A stretch of 32,142 nucleotides of DNA from Nitrosomonas sp. (GCA_021774055.1 JAJFJL010000032.1:1-32142); one strand, 5' to 3'; shown: positions 9,759 to 18,248, counted from the stretch's first letter. Numbers and translations are program-made. Notes: generated by a model from the sequence alone, not told the origin.

Positions 9759-9992
9759 GTGACAGATGTCGGTAAAAGTCATATTTGTGTTGATTTTGAA
9801 CCTGGCCTGGCTAATATGCCCTTAGGTAGCGTTGTTTTAGGATTAACGGATAATGGTGGTGGAATCTTTGCTATCGTAGGACTTAGTAAAAAGTATTACA
9901 TCCAGCAGGGTATGGGATTGGTTAAGCATCGACATCGGCAAGATCTTCTGGGAAAGCAATATTGGTTTCTTGTGACAGCCCTTTATAACTAA
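9759..9992 (+). CDS. Doubtful 77-codon reading frame between menB and menC
   Basis: A GTG-started frame of 77 codons fills the 274 bp between menB and menC. It encodes CVDFEPGLANMPLGSVVLGL and a glycine-rich stretch (TDNGGGIFAIVGLS), then a basic, Tyr/His-containing tail. I do not recognise it. No Shine-Dalgarno sequence precedes the GTG. It could be an unannotated small protein of the men operon, the decayed remnant of a gene lost from this position, or chance. The otherwise tight spacing of this operon makes a purely empty gap here slightly odd. Confidence 0.25.
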   Translation: MTDVGKSHICVDFEPGLANMPLGSVVLGLTDNGGGIFAIVGLSKKYYIQQGMGLVKHRHRQDLLGKQYWFLVTALYN

Positions 9993-10018
9993 TGTATTTA
10001 AAACTGTGAGCATAACTT

Positions 10019-11083
10019 ATGCTATTAGCCACTTGGCATCAACACAATTTGCAGTTTAAACGTCCCATAACCACCTCTCGTGATACCTTAACACAAAAAC
10101 CTAGTTGGTTTCTATTGCTTAAAGAGACGAAGACGCTAAAAATAGGGATCGGTGAATGCAGTCCTTTAGCAGGATTAAGTATTGATGATTTAACACAGTT
10201 TGAAAACAAATTAACAGAAGTTTGTCAGGAAATAAATGCTTACCAAACTAATTTTTTGAAAACACTACAGACCTTTCCTGCGATTCAATGTGGCTTAGAA
10301 AATGCGTTATTAGCCTTAGAATCTAAAGAAAACACTCTCTTTACAACGCCGTTTACGCAAGGTAAACAAGTCATCCCGATTAATGGATTGATTTGGATGG
10401 CATCTAAAGCGAACATGTTACAACAAATCAACAAAAAATTAGCTCAAGGTTTTAAGTGTTTAAAACTTAAAATTGGCGCACTTGATTTTGAAGAAGAATA
10501 TGGTTTATTAAGGACAATTCGTCGGCAATATTCCGTTGATGATATTGAGATTCGTGTGGATGCGAATGGAGCCTTTCATCAAGATCACGCTTTGGAAAAA
10601 TTACAACGTTTAGCAGATTTACAACTTCATTCGATTGAACAACCAATTGCCGCAGGACAATTTGAAACTATGGCAGAATTGGTTGAGAAGAGCCCGTTGC
10701 CGATTGCCCTAGATGAAGAGCTTATTGGTCTTTATCAGCAACACAAACGAATAGAATTACTGGACTGTATTCAACCCGATTATATTATTTTGAAACCCAG
10801 TTTTTTAGGTGGCTTTTATCAAACAAAACAATGGATAACCTTAGCTCAGCAACGTAATATGAAATGGTGGATTACTTCGGCACTAGAATCAAATTTAGGG
10901 TTGAATGTACTCGCTCAATGGACTTCAACTTTAAACAACCCGCTTCCCCAAGGATTAGGAACAGGTTTACTTTATAGTAATAATTTACCTTCGGCATTAT
11001 CAATTCACCGTGGGGAACTGCATTTTTCCCCCGATTATCCGCTTAACGAAGCATGGAACACCTTTTTTAATGCTAAGGTCTAG
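10019..11083 (+). CDS. menC: MenC, o-succinylbenzoate synthase
   Basis: A 354-residue enolase-superfamily enzyme that dehydrates SHCHC to o-succinylbenzoate. The acid/base lysine pair lies in CLKLKIGALDFEEEY (K149-x-K151). The metal ligands follow in order: DANGAF (D181), EQPI (E207) and DEEL (D232). The second catalytic lysine is in YIILKPSFLGG (K259). The N-terminal capping domain begins ATWHQHNLQFKRPITTSRDT, typical of the gammaproteobacterial MenC. ATG at 10019 gives the expected N-terminus. The 3' end overlaps menE by 14 bp. Confidence 0.93.
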   Translation: MLLATWHQHNLQFKRPITTSRDTLTQKPSWFLLLKETKTLKIGIGECSPLAGLSIDDLTQFENKLTEVCQEINAYQTNFLKTLQTFPAIQCGLENALLALESKENTLFTTPFTQGKQVIPINGLIWMASKANMLQQINKKLAQGFKCLKLKIGALDFEEEYGLLRTIRRQYSVDDIEIRVDANGAFHQDHALEKLQRLADLQLHSIEQPIAAGQFETMAELVEKSPLPIALDEELIGLYQQHKRIELLDCIQPDYIILKPSFLGGFYQTKQWITLAQQRNMKWWITSALESNLGLNVLAQWTSTLNNPLPQGLGTGLLYSNNLPSALSIHRGELHFSPDYPLNEAWNTFFNAKV

Positions 11084-12164
11084 TTTATTACTCAATGGTC
11101 AGTGTTATAAACAGGCTAAATTAATCAACTTATGCCAACATAAAATAACAAGTAATCACCTTGCAGATTGGGAAAGGAATCTGTATTTATTTATTCAGCA
11201 ATGGCTGGATAATACTCAGACGATCGCTATAAAAACCTCAGGTTCAACAGGTACTGCAAAAACGATTAACGTGTTTAAATCTGCAATGAGGCAGTCCGCA
11301 CAGATGACAGGACAGTATTTCCAACTTAAACCCAATGATAATGCGTTACTGTGTTTGCCAACCACCTATATTGCAGGACAAATGATGGTGGTTCGTGCGT
11401 TTGTTTTAGGATTAAATTTAATCCCTATTCGACCTAATGCTATTTCATTTGGCGCATTTAATCAGTGTATTGATTTTGTCGCCATGCTGCCATTACAACT
11501 TTATCAGCTCTTAGCATCAAACCCCACTTTAGAAAAGTTTAAAACGATCAAAACGGTATTAATCGGGGGAGCGAGTGTAAGTCTAAAAAGTTTACATGCG
11601 ATCCAAAACTTAACAACAAAGGTTTATCAAAGCTATGGAATGACTGAAACTGTTAGCCACATTGCTATTCGCTGTTTAAATTCACCACAAGAATTAACTT
11701 ATAGCGTATTAGAAGGGATTCAAATTAAACAAGACATGCAAGGGCGTTTAGTTATCCACGCGCCACATTTAGGCGTTCATCAATTAAAAACCCATGATGT
11801 GATTAGACTGCATTCAAAGAATCAATTTGAGTTATTAGGACGTATTGATAACATCATTAATTCAGGGGGAATAAAATTTAACCCTGAACAATTAGAAGCT
11901 CAAATAGAGCGCTTTATCCCAACACGGCGTTTTTTTATTAGTGGGGTTGACGATGAAAAGTTAGGCAGTAAGTTAGTTTTATGGATAGAAGGTCAGCCTT
12001 TTACATTGCTTGAAATGAAAACACTTCAAGATCAAATTAGTCATCAGTTAGATAAGTATCAGCAACCTAAAGTAATTCGTTTTCTAAATCAATTTAAACA
12101 AACGCCAACAGGTAAAATTCAGCGCAAGATAAATTTAGCAGCAGCTCTATCCGATATAAAATAG
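11070..12164 (+). CDS. menE: MenE, o-succinylbenzoate--CoA ligase
   Basis: A 364-residue member of the ANL adenylate-forming family that activates o-succinylbenzoate as its CoA thioester. The ATP-binding P-loop reads KTSGSTGTAKTI (55-66). Downstream are TVLIGGASVS, VYQSYGMTETVSHIAIR (aromatic/TE motif), GRIDNIINSGGIKFNPEQLE (hinge region) and PTGKIQRKIN with the C-terminal catalytic lysine. I chose ATG 11070, giving MLRSSLLLNGQ and a 14 bp overlap with menC. The longer in-frame start at 11010 would add residues read inside menC that have no family counterpart. It is the last gene of the men cluster; a 113 bp gap follows. Confidence 0.92.
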   Translation: MLRSSLLLNGQCYKQAKLINLCQHKITSNHLADWERNLYLFIQQWLDNTQTIAIKTSGSTGTAKTINVFKSAMRQSAQMTGQYFQLKPNDNALLCLPTTYIAGQMMVVRAFVLGLNLIPIRPNAISFGAFNQCIDFVAMLPLQLYQLLASNPTLEKFKTIKTVLIGGASVSLKSLHAIQNLTTKVYQSYGMTETVSHIAIRCLNSPQELTYSVLEGIQIKQDMQGRLVIHAPHLGVHQLKTHDVIRLHSKNQFELLGRIDNIINSGGIKFNPEQLEAQIERFIPTRRFFISGVDDEKLGSKLVLWIEGQPFTLLEMKTLQDQISHQLDKYQQPKVIRFLNQFKQTPTGKIQRKINLAAALSDIK

Positions 12165-12277
12165 GTGACGGATAGAAACTTATCACCCAAGTTAACTATT
12201 GTGTAATATCAGTTAGTTGAAATGATTAGTAATAATATGGGCTACCAACTTATTTCATACCTATAATTTTAGTATTT

Positions 12278-13369
12278 ATGGCACTTTTGGAAATTTGTAA
12301 TCTAACTAAGTCATTTGGTGACTTCGCTGCAATTGATAAAGTTAGTTTTAGCGTTGAAGCAGGTGAATTTTTTACATTGCTTGGGCCTTCTGGTTGTGGA
12401 AAAACTACACTTCTACGCCTAATTGCTGGATTTGATGCTCCTGATACCGGTCAAATTATTCTTGATGGTATGGATATCACTCAACTACCTCCAGAGAAAC
12501 GTCCAATTCATACCGTATTCCAAAGTTATGCTTTATTTCCACATATGACTGTGGCTGACAATATTTCATTTCCTCTCAAAATGTCAGGGGAGTTGCCTGC
12601 TGAGATAAAAGCTAGAGTTAAGCAGGCACTTAATGATGTACAGTTAACAAAGTTTGGTCATCGGTTTCCGCAAGAATTATCTGGCGGACAAAAACAACGA
12701 GTTGCCTTTGCACGTGGTTTGATCAACCGCCCGCAATTATTGTTACTGGATGAACCATTGGGCGCTTTGGATGAAAAATTACGTGTCGATATGCAGAGAG
12801 AACTTATTAAACTACAAAAAGATAGCGGAATCACTTTTGTTTTTATTACCCACTCACAGAATGAAGCCTTAGCATTGTCACATCGTATTGCGGTTATGAA
12901 TCACGGTACTATCAAGCAAATTGACACCCCCTCGCAAATTTATAATTTCCCAGATAACTATTTTGTAGCTAACTTTATTGGCAAAATTAACAGCCTGAAT
13001 GCTCAAGTATTGGCAATTACTGATCAACAATTAGAACTTGAAGTTACTGGGTTAGGTGTAGTAAAGGTACTAAGCAAAGAAGCGGTTAATGTTGGTGCGC
13101 AAGGAGTCATCGCAATTCGACCTGAACAGGTAACAATTAAGTATTACTCTACACCAGAAGAAGCAGTCGATGGTTTTCTTGGTAAAGTAAAAGATTTTCT
13201 TTATGTTGGCGATGTGACAACTTACCTGGTGCAGCTGCCTAATGGTGCTTGTATTGAGGCATTAACACCAAATGCCACACCAGGGCGGACGCAGTTTTTT
13301 AACATCGGTGATCCTGTAGTGGTTAATTGGGAATATGCTTCAGGAAAATTTCTTAAAAATGAAGCATGA
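12278..13369 (+). CDS. potA: PotA, spermidine/putrescine ABC transporter ATPase
   Basis: A 363-residue ABC ATPase of the polyamine/opine importer class. Walker A is GPSGCGKTT (36-44), the Q-loop glutamine is near 82 (TVFQSYALFPHM), the signature is LSGGQKQR (134-141), Walker B is LLLLDEP (154-160) and the switch histidine is in FITHSQNEAL. The C-terminal third is a TOBE-type regulatory domain (IAIRPEQVTI; FLYVGDVTTYLVQLPNG). It powers uptake through PotB and PotC. Its 3' end overlaps potB, placing it first in a four-gene operon; the gap to menE suggests a separate promoter. Confidence 0.93.
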   Translation: MALLEICNLTKSFGDFAAIDKVSFSVEAGEFFTLLGPSGCGKTTLLRLIAGFDAPDTGQIILDGMDITQLPPEKRPIHTVFQSYALFPHMTVADNISFPLKMSGELPAEIKARVKQALNDVQLTKFGHRFPQELSGGQKQRVAFARGLINRPQLLLLDEPLGALDEKLRVDMQRELIKLQKDSGITFVFITHSQNEALALSHRIAVMNHGTIKQIDTPSQIYNFPDNYFVANFIGKINSLNAQVLAITDQQLELEVTGLGVVKVLSKEAVNVGAQGVIAIRPEQVTIKYYSTPEEAVDGFLGKVKDFLYVGDVTTYLVQLPNGACIEALTPNATPGRTQFFNIGDPVVVNWEYASGKFLKNEA

Positions 13370-14291
13370 TCAACAAATAAATAAAAATAACCGACTAAAT
13401 AGATATTTGATAAGTTGGCCACCTTTGCTGTTTTTACTGGTATTCTTTGCGCTACCAAGTCTGATTATGCTGTTGACTTCGTTTCGTTTCCCAGGTGAAT
13501 TTGGTGGTTTAGCTCCAATTGCACCAACCGCAGAAGAAACAAACCATGAATATGGTTTAACACTGGAGACCTATCAATTTTTTTTCAGTGATATTATTTA
13601 TGCTGAAATTTTTCTGAAATCTTTGACTGTCGCAGCAATAACTACCTTGATTTGTCTGGTGATGGCTTATCCACTAGCATTATTTATCGCACGTAGTCAG
13701 AAACGTTTTCGTAATCTAATGATTATGCTGGTGATATTGCCATTTGCTAGTAATTTCCTAATTCGTATATACGCTTGGATGATTATCCTTGGGCCAGAAT
13801 CAGCATTTAGTTATTTAATTAATACTATTTTAGCTTTATTTGGTATTGCACCAGTCACCTTGTTGTTTTCATCATTTGCAGTGTTAGTCGGTATGGTCTA
13901 TGTCCATCTACCATTTATGATATTGCCGCTTTATACTAATTTAGAAAAACATGACCCGGTATTGTTGGACGCCGCTCAGGATTTAGGAGCAAATAGTTGG
14001 CAACGTTTTTGGCGAATCACTTTACCTCAGTCATTGCCAGGAATATTTGCTGGTTCAGCATTGGTTTTTATTCCGGTTTTAGGTATGTTTGCGGTACCTG
14101 ATATTCTGGGTGGAACTGGTGACATATTGATAGGAAATCTAATTAAAGACCAGTTCTTAGGGTCACGTGACTGGCCTTTTGGTGCGACTTTATCAATTAT
14201 GTTGACATTGGTTGTATTAGCAATTGTAGGTTTAGTAACTTGGCTTGCCCGTCCTGCTAACAGACAAACAATAACAAACGATGGCACGTAA
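13359..14291 (+). CDS. potB: PotB, spermidine/putrescine ABC transporter permease
   Basis: An inner-membrane permease of about 310 residues with six hydrophobic segments. The ATPase-coupling EAA loop reads DAAQDLGANSWQRFWRITLP. Two starts are possible: 13335 and 13359. I chose 13359 (MKHDQQINKNNRLNRYLISW) because it gives the family-like short basic N-terminus and a small overlap with potA; an AGGA lies 13 bases upstream, a little far. PotB overlaps the start of potC by 11 bp. With PotC it forms the membrane channel fed by the lipoprotein PotD. Confidence 0.9.
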   Translation: MKHDQQINKNNRLNRYLISWPPLLFLLVFFALPSLIMLLTSFRFPGEFGGLAPIAPTAEETNHEYGLTLETYQFFFSDIIYAEIFLKSLTVAAITTLICLVMAYPLALFIARSQKRFRNLMIMLVILPFASNFLIRIYAWMIILGPESAFSYLINTILALFGIAPVTLLFSSFAVLVGMVYVHLPFMILPLYTNLEKHDPVLLDAAQDLGANSWQRFWRITLPQSLPGIFAGSALVFIPVLGMFAVPDILGGTGDILIGNLIKDQFLGSRDWPFGATLSIMLTLVVLAIVGLVTWLARPANRQTITNDGT

Positions 14292-15066
14292 TTCTATTGC
14301 GCTGTGGGTAGCAGCAATTCTAGTCTATGCTTTTCTTTATATTCCATTGATTATCGTCGTGGTGTATTCATTTAATGATTCCAGGTTAAATGCTGAATGG
14401 GTAGGTTTCACCTTGTACTGGTACAAAGCATTATTCAACAATACAGAAATGCTTACCGCTGCGCGTAATTCATTAATTATTGCAGTTAGTGCCAGCTTGT
14501 TGGCAACTGTGCTTGGCACGATGGCTGGTTTGGCAATCCATCGTTACAAACTTAAAGTATTACCAATATTAGCATTCACACCACTAGCGATACCTGAAAT
14601 TTTACTAGGAGTTGCTTTGCTGTTGTTCTTTCTGCAAGTGCTTAATTTAACCTTAGGGATGCTGTCTATTATTCTGGCACACACTGTTTTTTGTATTGGT
14701 TTTGTGGCTATTATTGTGCGAGCACGTTTGCAAGGAATGGATGAAAGTATTTTTGAGGCTGCCCGTGATCTAGGTGCTACTCCTTGGCAAACATTTCATC
14801 AAATTACTTTACCGCTAATTATGCCTGCAGTTGTTGCTGGTGCTTTGATGTCATTTACCTTGTCAATTGATGATTTTGTAATTACTTTTTTTGTTAAAGG
14901 GGTAGGGGAGCCAATTTTAGCTACGCAAATTTACACCATGATTAAGGTTGCAGTGACACCAGAAGTTAATGCTATTTCAAGCTTATTAATGTTGCTCACT
15001 TTAATCATGATAATTATTGCAACAAGATTTGATTCTAGTATGTTGCAGGGTGGTTCTAAGCAGTGA
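14281..15066 (+). CDS. potC: PotC, spermidine/putrescine ABC transporter permease
   Basis: A 261-residue permease with six hydrophobic segments, partner of PotB. The N-terminus (VYAFLYIPLIIVVVYSFNDS) and the Asn-rich GFTLYWYKALFNN loop are characteristic of PotC. The EAA coupling loop reads EAARDLGATPWQTFHQITLP and is followed by SIDDFVITFF, a conserved PotC stretch. It overlaps potB by 11 bp upstream and potD by 4 bp downstream (GTGA), so translation of the operon is coupled throughout. Confidence 0.93.
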   Translation: MARNSIALWVAAILVYAFLYIPLIIVVVYSFNDSRLNAEWVGFTLYWYKALFNNTEMLTAARNSLIIAVSASLLATVLGTMAGLAIHRYKLKVLPILAFTPLAIPEILLGVALLLFFLQVLNLTLGMLSIILAHTVFCIGFVAIIVRARLQGMDESIFEAARDLGATPWQTFHQITLPLIMPAVVAGALMSFTLSIDDFVITFFVKGVGEPILATQIYTMIKVAVTPEVNAISSLLMLLTLIMIIIATRFDSSMLQGGSKQ

Positions 15067-16169
15067 CTTTTAATAGATTTATTCGTCCGTTTATATTGAT
15101 CTTTGGGTTGTTATTGCTAGTTGCTTGTAATGGACAGCAATCATCTTCGGCTAATGATGGTTCACTTGGTACACTATATTTATTTAACTGGAATAATTAT
15201 ATTGCACCAGAAACCTTGAAACGGTTTGAAGATGAATGTAACTGCCGGGTAGCACAAGATTATTATTCTGATAATGAAGAAATGTTGGCGAAGTTAGCAG
15301 CAGGTGCAAGTGGTTATGATTTATTAGTGCCAACTGGTAATGCAATGGATACTTTGATTCGTCAAGATGCACTTAGACCCGTAGATAAATCACAATTGCC
15401 AAGCTTTAAGAACATTAGTTCAGCCTATCTAAACACTGAATTTGATGCTGCAAATAAATATTCAGTCCCTTATGCTTACACCTTAACAGTGCTTGGCTTT
15501 AATTACGATAAAATGCAGCAGCTTGATTTACCAATGGATAGCTGGGCGATTATCTTTGAACCAAAGTATCTAGAAAAAATAAAAGGGCGGATCACAGTAC
15601 TTGATAGCCAACGTGAATTAATGGCCGCAGCGCTTAAATATCTAGGCTATTCAGTAAACGATAACAATTTAGATCATTGGCAGCAAGCTAAAGATTTAAT
15701 CATACGTGCCAAACCTTACTGGGCTACATTTAGTAATACTAGTTATATTAGAGAATTAGCTGTTGGTAATATATGGGTAGCACATGGTTATTCAAATGAT
15801 TTATTTCAAGCTGCATTGGATGCAAATAACACAGGACGAAATTTCAGCATTCATTATGCAACTCCAAAAGAAGGCGCTGTGCTAGCTCTTGATAGTATGG
15901 TATTACATAAAACTGGCTTGCGTCCTGACCTTGCGCATCAATTTATTAATTTTATGTTAGTGGGAGAGAATGCTGCTGAATTGACTAATCTAATCGGTTC
16001 TGGCAATCCTAATCAGCAGGCAATACCATTCATTTATCCAGAGCTAATTAAAAACAAAGCAATTTTTCCTGATCAAGCAGTACTTGATCGGTTAGAAATG
16101 TTGCAAGATCTTGACCATAAACAACGCCGGCTGTTAAGTCGGTTATGGACAGAAATAAAGCTACGCTAA
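15063..16169 (+). CDS. potD: PotD-type polyamine-binding lipoprotein
   Basis: A 368-residue periplasmic substrate-binding protein of the PotD/PotF family. GTG at 15063 overlaps the potC stop (GTGA). The N-terminus is a lipoprotein signal: basic residues, a hydrophobic core and LLVAC, with the lipidated cysteine at residue 22. The protein should therefore be membrane-anchored, unlike the soluble E. coli PotD. Family features are LYLFNWNNYIAPETLKRFE, a YDLLVPTGNAM segment lining the ligand cleft, VPYAYTLTVLGFNYDKM, and a C-terminal LDRLEMLQDLDHKQRRLLSRLW. The exact polyamine cannot be determined from sequence. Confidence 0.9.
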   Translation: MTFNRFIRPFILIFGLLLLVACNGQQSSSANDGSLGTLYLFNWNNYIAPETLKRFEDECNCRVAQDYYSDNEEMLAKLAAGASGYDLLVPTGNAMDTLIRQDALRPVDKSQLPSFKNISSAYLNTEFDAANKYSVPYAYTLTVLGFNYDKMQQLDLPMDSWAIIFEPKYLEKIKGRITVLDSQRELMAAALKYLGYSVNDNNLDHWQQAKDLIIRAKPYWATFSNTSYIRELAVGNIWVAHGYSNDLFQAALDANNTGRNFSIHYATPKEGAVLALDSMVLHKTGLRPDLAHQFINFMLVGENAAELTNLIGSGNPNQQAIPFIYPELIKNKAIFPDQAVLDRLEMLQDLDHKQRRLLSRLWTEIKLR

Positions 16170-16199
16170 TATTCCCTTTAACTTTTCACATAAATTCAT

Positions 16200-16508
16200 A
16201 TGAGCTATTACCAACAACATGTATTTTTCTGTGTTAATCAGCGTGCAGACGGCGCCGTATGCTGCAACAACTGTAATGCGCAGGAAGTTCGTGATTATGC
16301 TAAAAAGCAGATTAAATCACTAAAATTATCGGGTGCAGGAAAAATCCGTATTAATAATGCCGGCTGTTTAGATCGCTGTGATGAAGGTCCGGTGATTGTG
16401 ATCTATCCAGAAGAGACATGGTATACCTATGTTGACAAAGAAGATGTTGATGAAATCATTGAGGAACATTTAAAAAATGGACGTGTTGTTGAACGTTTAA
16501 AAATTTAA
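16200..16508 (+). CDS. Thioredoxin-like [2Fe-2S] ferredoxin domain protein
   Basis: A 102-residue single-domain protein of the thioredoxin-fold [2Fe-2S] ferredoxin family. Likely cluster cysteines are C11 (HVFFC), the C21-C22-x2-C25 group, and the later pair in NNAGCLDRCDEGPVIVIYPE; the family uses two from each half. The C-terminus (YTYVDKEDVDEIIEEHLKNG) is also typical. These small proteins carry electrons to unidentified partners. It sits 31 bp after potD, close enough for cotranscription, although a functional link with polyamine uptake is not obvious. Confidence 0.88.
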   Translation: MSYYQQHVFFCVNQRADGAVCCNNCNAQEVRDYAKKQIKSLKLSGAGKIRINNAGCLDRCDEGPVIVIYPEETWYTYVDKEDVDEIIEEHLKNGRVVERLKI

Positions 16509-16524
16509 TCTAGGTTTAATTAAT

Positions 16525-16681
16525 GGACGAGGAAATAATAGTTTGTCCATTTAGGCGAAGTCATTTTGCTCTGATTTGAGGCGGTCCGTAGGGCGCATAG
16601 TTATTCTATGTAACCGTAGGACCAACGAAAAATCAGAGTAAAAGGGCAAGCATAAATGGATAAAGTATTATGTCCTCGTCC
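16525..16681. repeat. 157 bp palindromic element in front of ridA
   Basis: The left arm starting GGACGAGGAAATAATAG at 16525 is mirrored by the right arm ending at 16681. Read inward the right arm is GGACGAGGACATAATAC, and similarity continues over about 52 bp to CTCTGATTT in both arms. The centre is its own hairpin (GGTCC...CATAG TTATT CTATG...GGACC). The right end lies two bases before the ridA Shine-Dalgarno sequence. It may be a MITE-like insertion or a regulatory RNA structure in the ridA leader. There is no coding capacity. Confidence 0.8.
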
Positions 16682-16682
16682 C

Positions 16683-16690
16683 TAAGGAGG
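16683..16690 (+). promoter_or_regulatory. Strong ribosome binding site that fixes the ridA start
   Basis: TAAGGAGG lies six bases before the ATG at 16697. It is the best Shine-Dalgarno match in the region and shows that ridA begins at 16697, not at the in-frame ATG at 16670, which lies inside the palindromic element. Confidence 0.85.
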
Positions 16691-16696
16691 AAACAA

Positions 16697-17095
16697 ATGG
16701 AAAAACAAATAATACAAACAAATGATGCACCTAAAGCGATTGGCACTTATTCGCAGGCAATTCGTGTTAGTGCTGGCGATACAGTTTATCTTTCTGGTCA
16801 AATTGGCTTAGATGCAGTCACTATGCAGATGGTGAATGGTATTGAAGCACAAATTCAGCAAGTTTTTTTAAATCTAAAAGCAGTGGCAACAGCTAGTGGT
16901 GGAAGTTTAAAAGATATTGTTAAATTAAATATTTTTCTGACTAGCATGGATGACTTCGCCATGGTAAATGAAATTATGGGCAGTTATTTTAGTCAGCCTT
17001 ATCCAGCACGTGCAGCGGTTTGTGTTAAATCATTGCCTCGTGATGCGCTAGTTGAAATGGACGCAATTATGGTATTACCTAGATCCTGCAAGTAA
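16697..17095 (+). CDS. ridA: RidA, 2-iminobutanoate/2-iminopropanoate deaminase
   Basis: A 132-residue protein of the RidA/YjgF/UK114 family. It is a cytosolic trimer that hydrolyses reactive enamine/imine intermediates released by PLP enzymes. Family marks are [14 protein letters not shown] near the N-terminus, [11 protein letters not shown], a [20 protein letters not shown] helix, [20 protein letters not shown] with the active-site arginine, and MDAIMVLP at the end. The last few residues after MVLP (RSCK) and the stop codon are encoded by the left arm of the next palindromic element, so the original C-terminus was replaced. The start is fixed by a strong Shine-Dalgarno sequence. The gene is enclosed by two unrelated palindromes. 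Confidence 0.93.
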   Translation: MEKQIIQTNDAPKAIGTYSQAIRVSAGDTVYLSGQIGLDAVTMQMVNGIEAQIQQVFLNLKAVATASGGSLKDIVKLNIFLTSMDDFAMVNEIMGSYFSQPYPARAAVCVKSLPRDALVEMDAIMVLPRSCK

Positions 17096-17240
17096 TCGCA
17101 CACATACTGCACAACAGATTGCTCCATAGAGTAAACCTTATTCTTTGGGAATATCAATAAGTATTCCACGCAGAATAAGATTCACTCTATGAAACAATTT
17201 GTTACACATTATATGTACGATTACCTGCAGGATCTAGGTA
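17076..17240. repeat. 165 bp palindromic element overlapping the ridA 3' end
   Basis: The left arm begins TACCTAGATCCTGCAAGTAATCG at 17076. The right arm ends at 17240 and read inward is TACCTAGATCCTGCAGGTAATCG; both arms stay similar for about 75 bp (CATAGAGT...TTATTCT...GGAAT in each). The first 20 bp are also the final codons and stop of ridA. No T-tract follows. It differs in sequence from the palindrome upstream of ridA, so the two are not copies of one element. Confidence 0.82.
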
Positions 17241-17280
17241 TTAGCAAAGTAATCTATCTCTATTAAACAGGAACCACCGA

Positions 17281-18186
17281 ATGAGTATTGAACAACTTAA
17301 TAACGATCACGGAATTACTGAGCAGCTTAAATTTATCGAAGGTAATGGCGGATTGACTATGATTGAAGTCAATCACGCTAAAGCTAAGGCTTTAATCTCT
17401 CTGCATGCTGGTCAAGTACTTTCTTTTCAACCAAATAACGAAGCAGACGATTTAATGTTTTTAAGTAACAAAGCATATTATCAATCTGGTAAAGCTATCA
17501 AAGGTGGCGCGCCGATTTGTTGGCCTTGGTTTGGTGCTGATCCAGAAGGCCTTGGTCGTCCAGGTCATGGATTTGTACGTAATCGTGCCTGGAATGTTGT
17601 GAGTACCGGCGTAACAGCAGACGGTAATATTCTGGTGACACTTGGCTTAGAAGCGACTGATGAGACCAAAGCAATCTGGCCACATTCATTTGTACTAACA
17701 CAAGAAATAACTATTGGTGATACCTTGAACCTGGCGTTGATTACACGTAACACCGGTACAGAAACATTCCCAATTACCCAAGCATTTCATACTTATTTCA
17801 GAGTAGGGGATATCAACCAGGCAACAGTATTAGGTCTTGAAGACTGTAATTATATTGATAAAGTTGATAATGGTTCAACCAAGCAACAAACCGGCGCAGT
17901 AACCATTAGCGGAGAAGTAGATCGTGTCTATCTGGATGTTAAAGATAATTTAGTAATTGATGATGCAGCACTAAAGCGTCGTATTCAAATAACATCCAAA
18001 GGAAACACTACTGCAGTGGTATGGAACCCCTGGGCAAAGATAGCAACAGCAATGGCTGATCTGCAAGATGATGATTATCAGAATCTACTTTGTGTTGAAA
18101 CTACTAACGCGGAATCGGACATCGTGCAAGTTGCACCAGGTAATAGTTGTCGTTTAGAAGCTAATTATCGTATTGTGCGGGATTAG
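17281..18186 (+). CDS. yeaD: YeaD-family D-hexose-6-phosphate mutarotase
   Basis: A 301-residue beta-sandwich protein of the aldose-1-epimerase superfamily, glucose-6-phosphate 1-epimerase type. It interconverts the alpha and beta anomers of hexose-6-phosphates in the cytosol. Family sequence includes KAIKGGAPICWPWFGAD with phosphate-binding residues, GRPGHGFVRNRAW, the catalytic histidine in TQAFHTYFRVGDI and the catalytic glutamate in LLCVETTNAE, then VVWNPWAKIATAMADL. Length matches the family (about 290-300). An AGGAA lies upstream of the ATG. A rho-independent terminator follows, so this is the end of its transcript. Confidence 0.9.
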   Translation: MSIEQLNNDHGITEQLKFIEGNGGLTMIEVNHAKAKALISLHAGQVLSFQPNNEADDLMFLSNKAYYQSGKAIKGGAPICWPWFGADPEGLGRPGHGFVRNRAWNVVSTGVTADGNILVTLGLEATDETKAIWPHSFVLTQEITIGDTLNLALITRNTGTETFPITQAFHTYFRVGDINQATVLGLEDCNYIDKVDNGSTKQQTGAVTISGEVDRVYLDVKDNLVIDDAALKRRIQITSKGNTTAVVWNPWAKIATAMADLQDDDYQNLLCVETTNAESDIVQVAPGNSCRLEANYRIVRD

Positions 18187-18208
18187 ATTCTGATGATTTG
18201 TGGAAGAG

Positions 18209-18248
18209 CATTGCATCAATGGTAGGATATTTGGTGCAATGTTTTTTT
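18209..18248 (+). terminator. Rho-independent terminator after the mutarotase gene
   Basis: An 11 bp stem (CATTGCATCAA pairing with TTGGTGCAATG, one G-U pair) with an 11-base loop is followed directly by seven Ts at 18242-18248. It starts 22 bp after the stop codon of the mutarotase gene. Confidence 0.85.

Noticed and set aside
12164-12277. Possible terminator between menE and potA (GGTGA...TCACC)
   Set aside because: Only a 5 bp stem with a long loop and no T-tract.
16670-16696. Upstream in-frame ATG extending RidA by nine residues
   Set aside because: The extension is read from the palindrome arm; the strong TAAGGAGG lies directly before ATG 16697, which also gives the family N-terminus.
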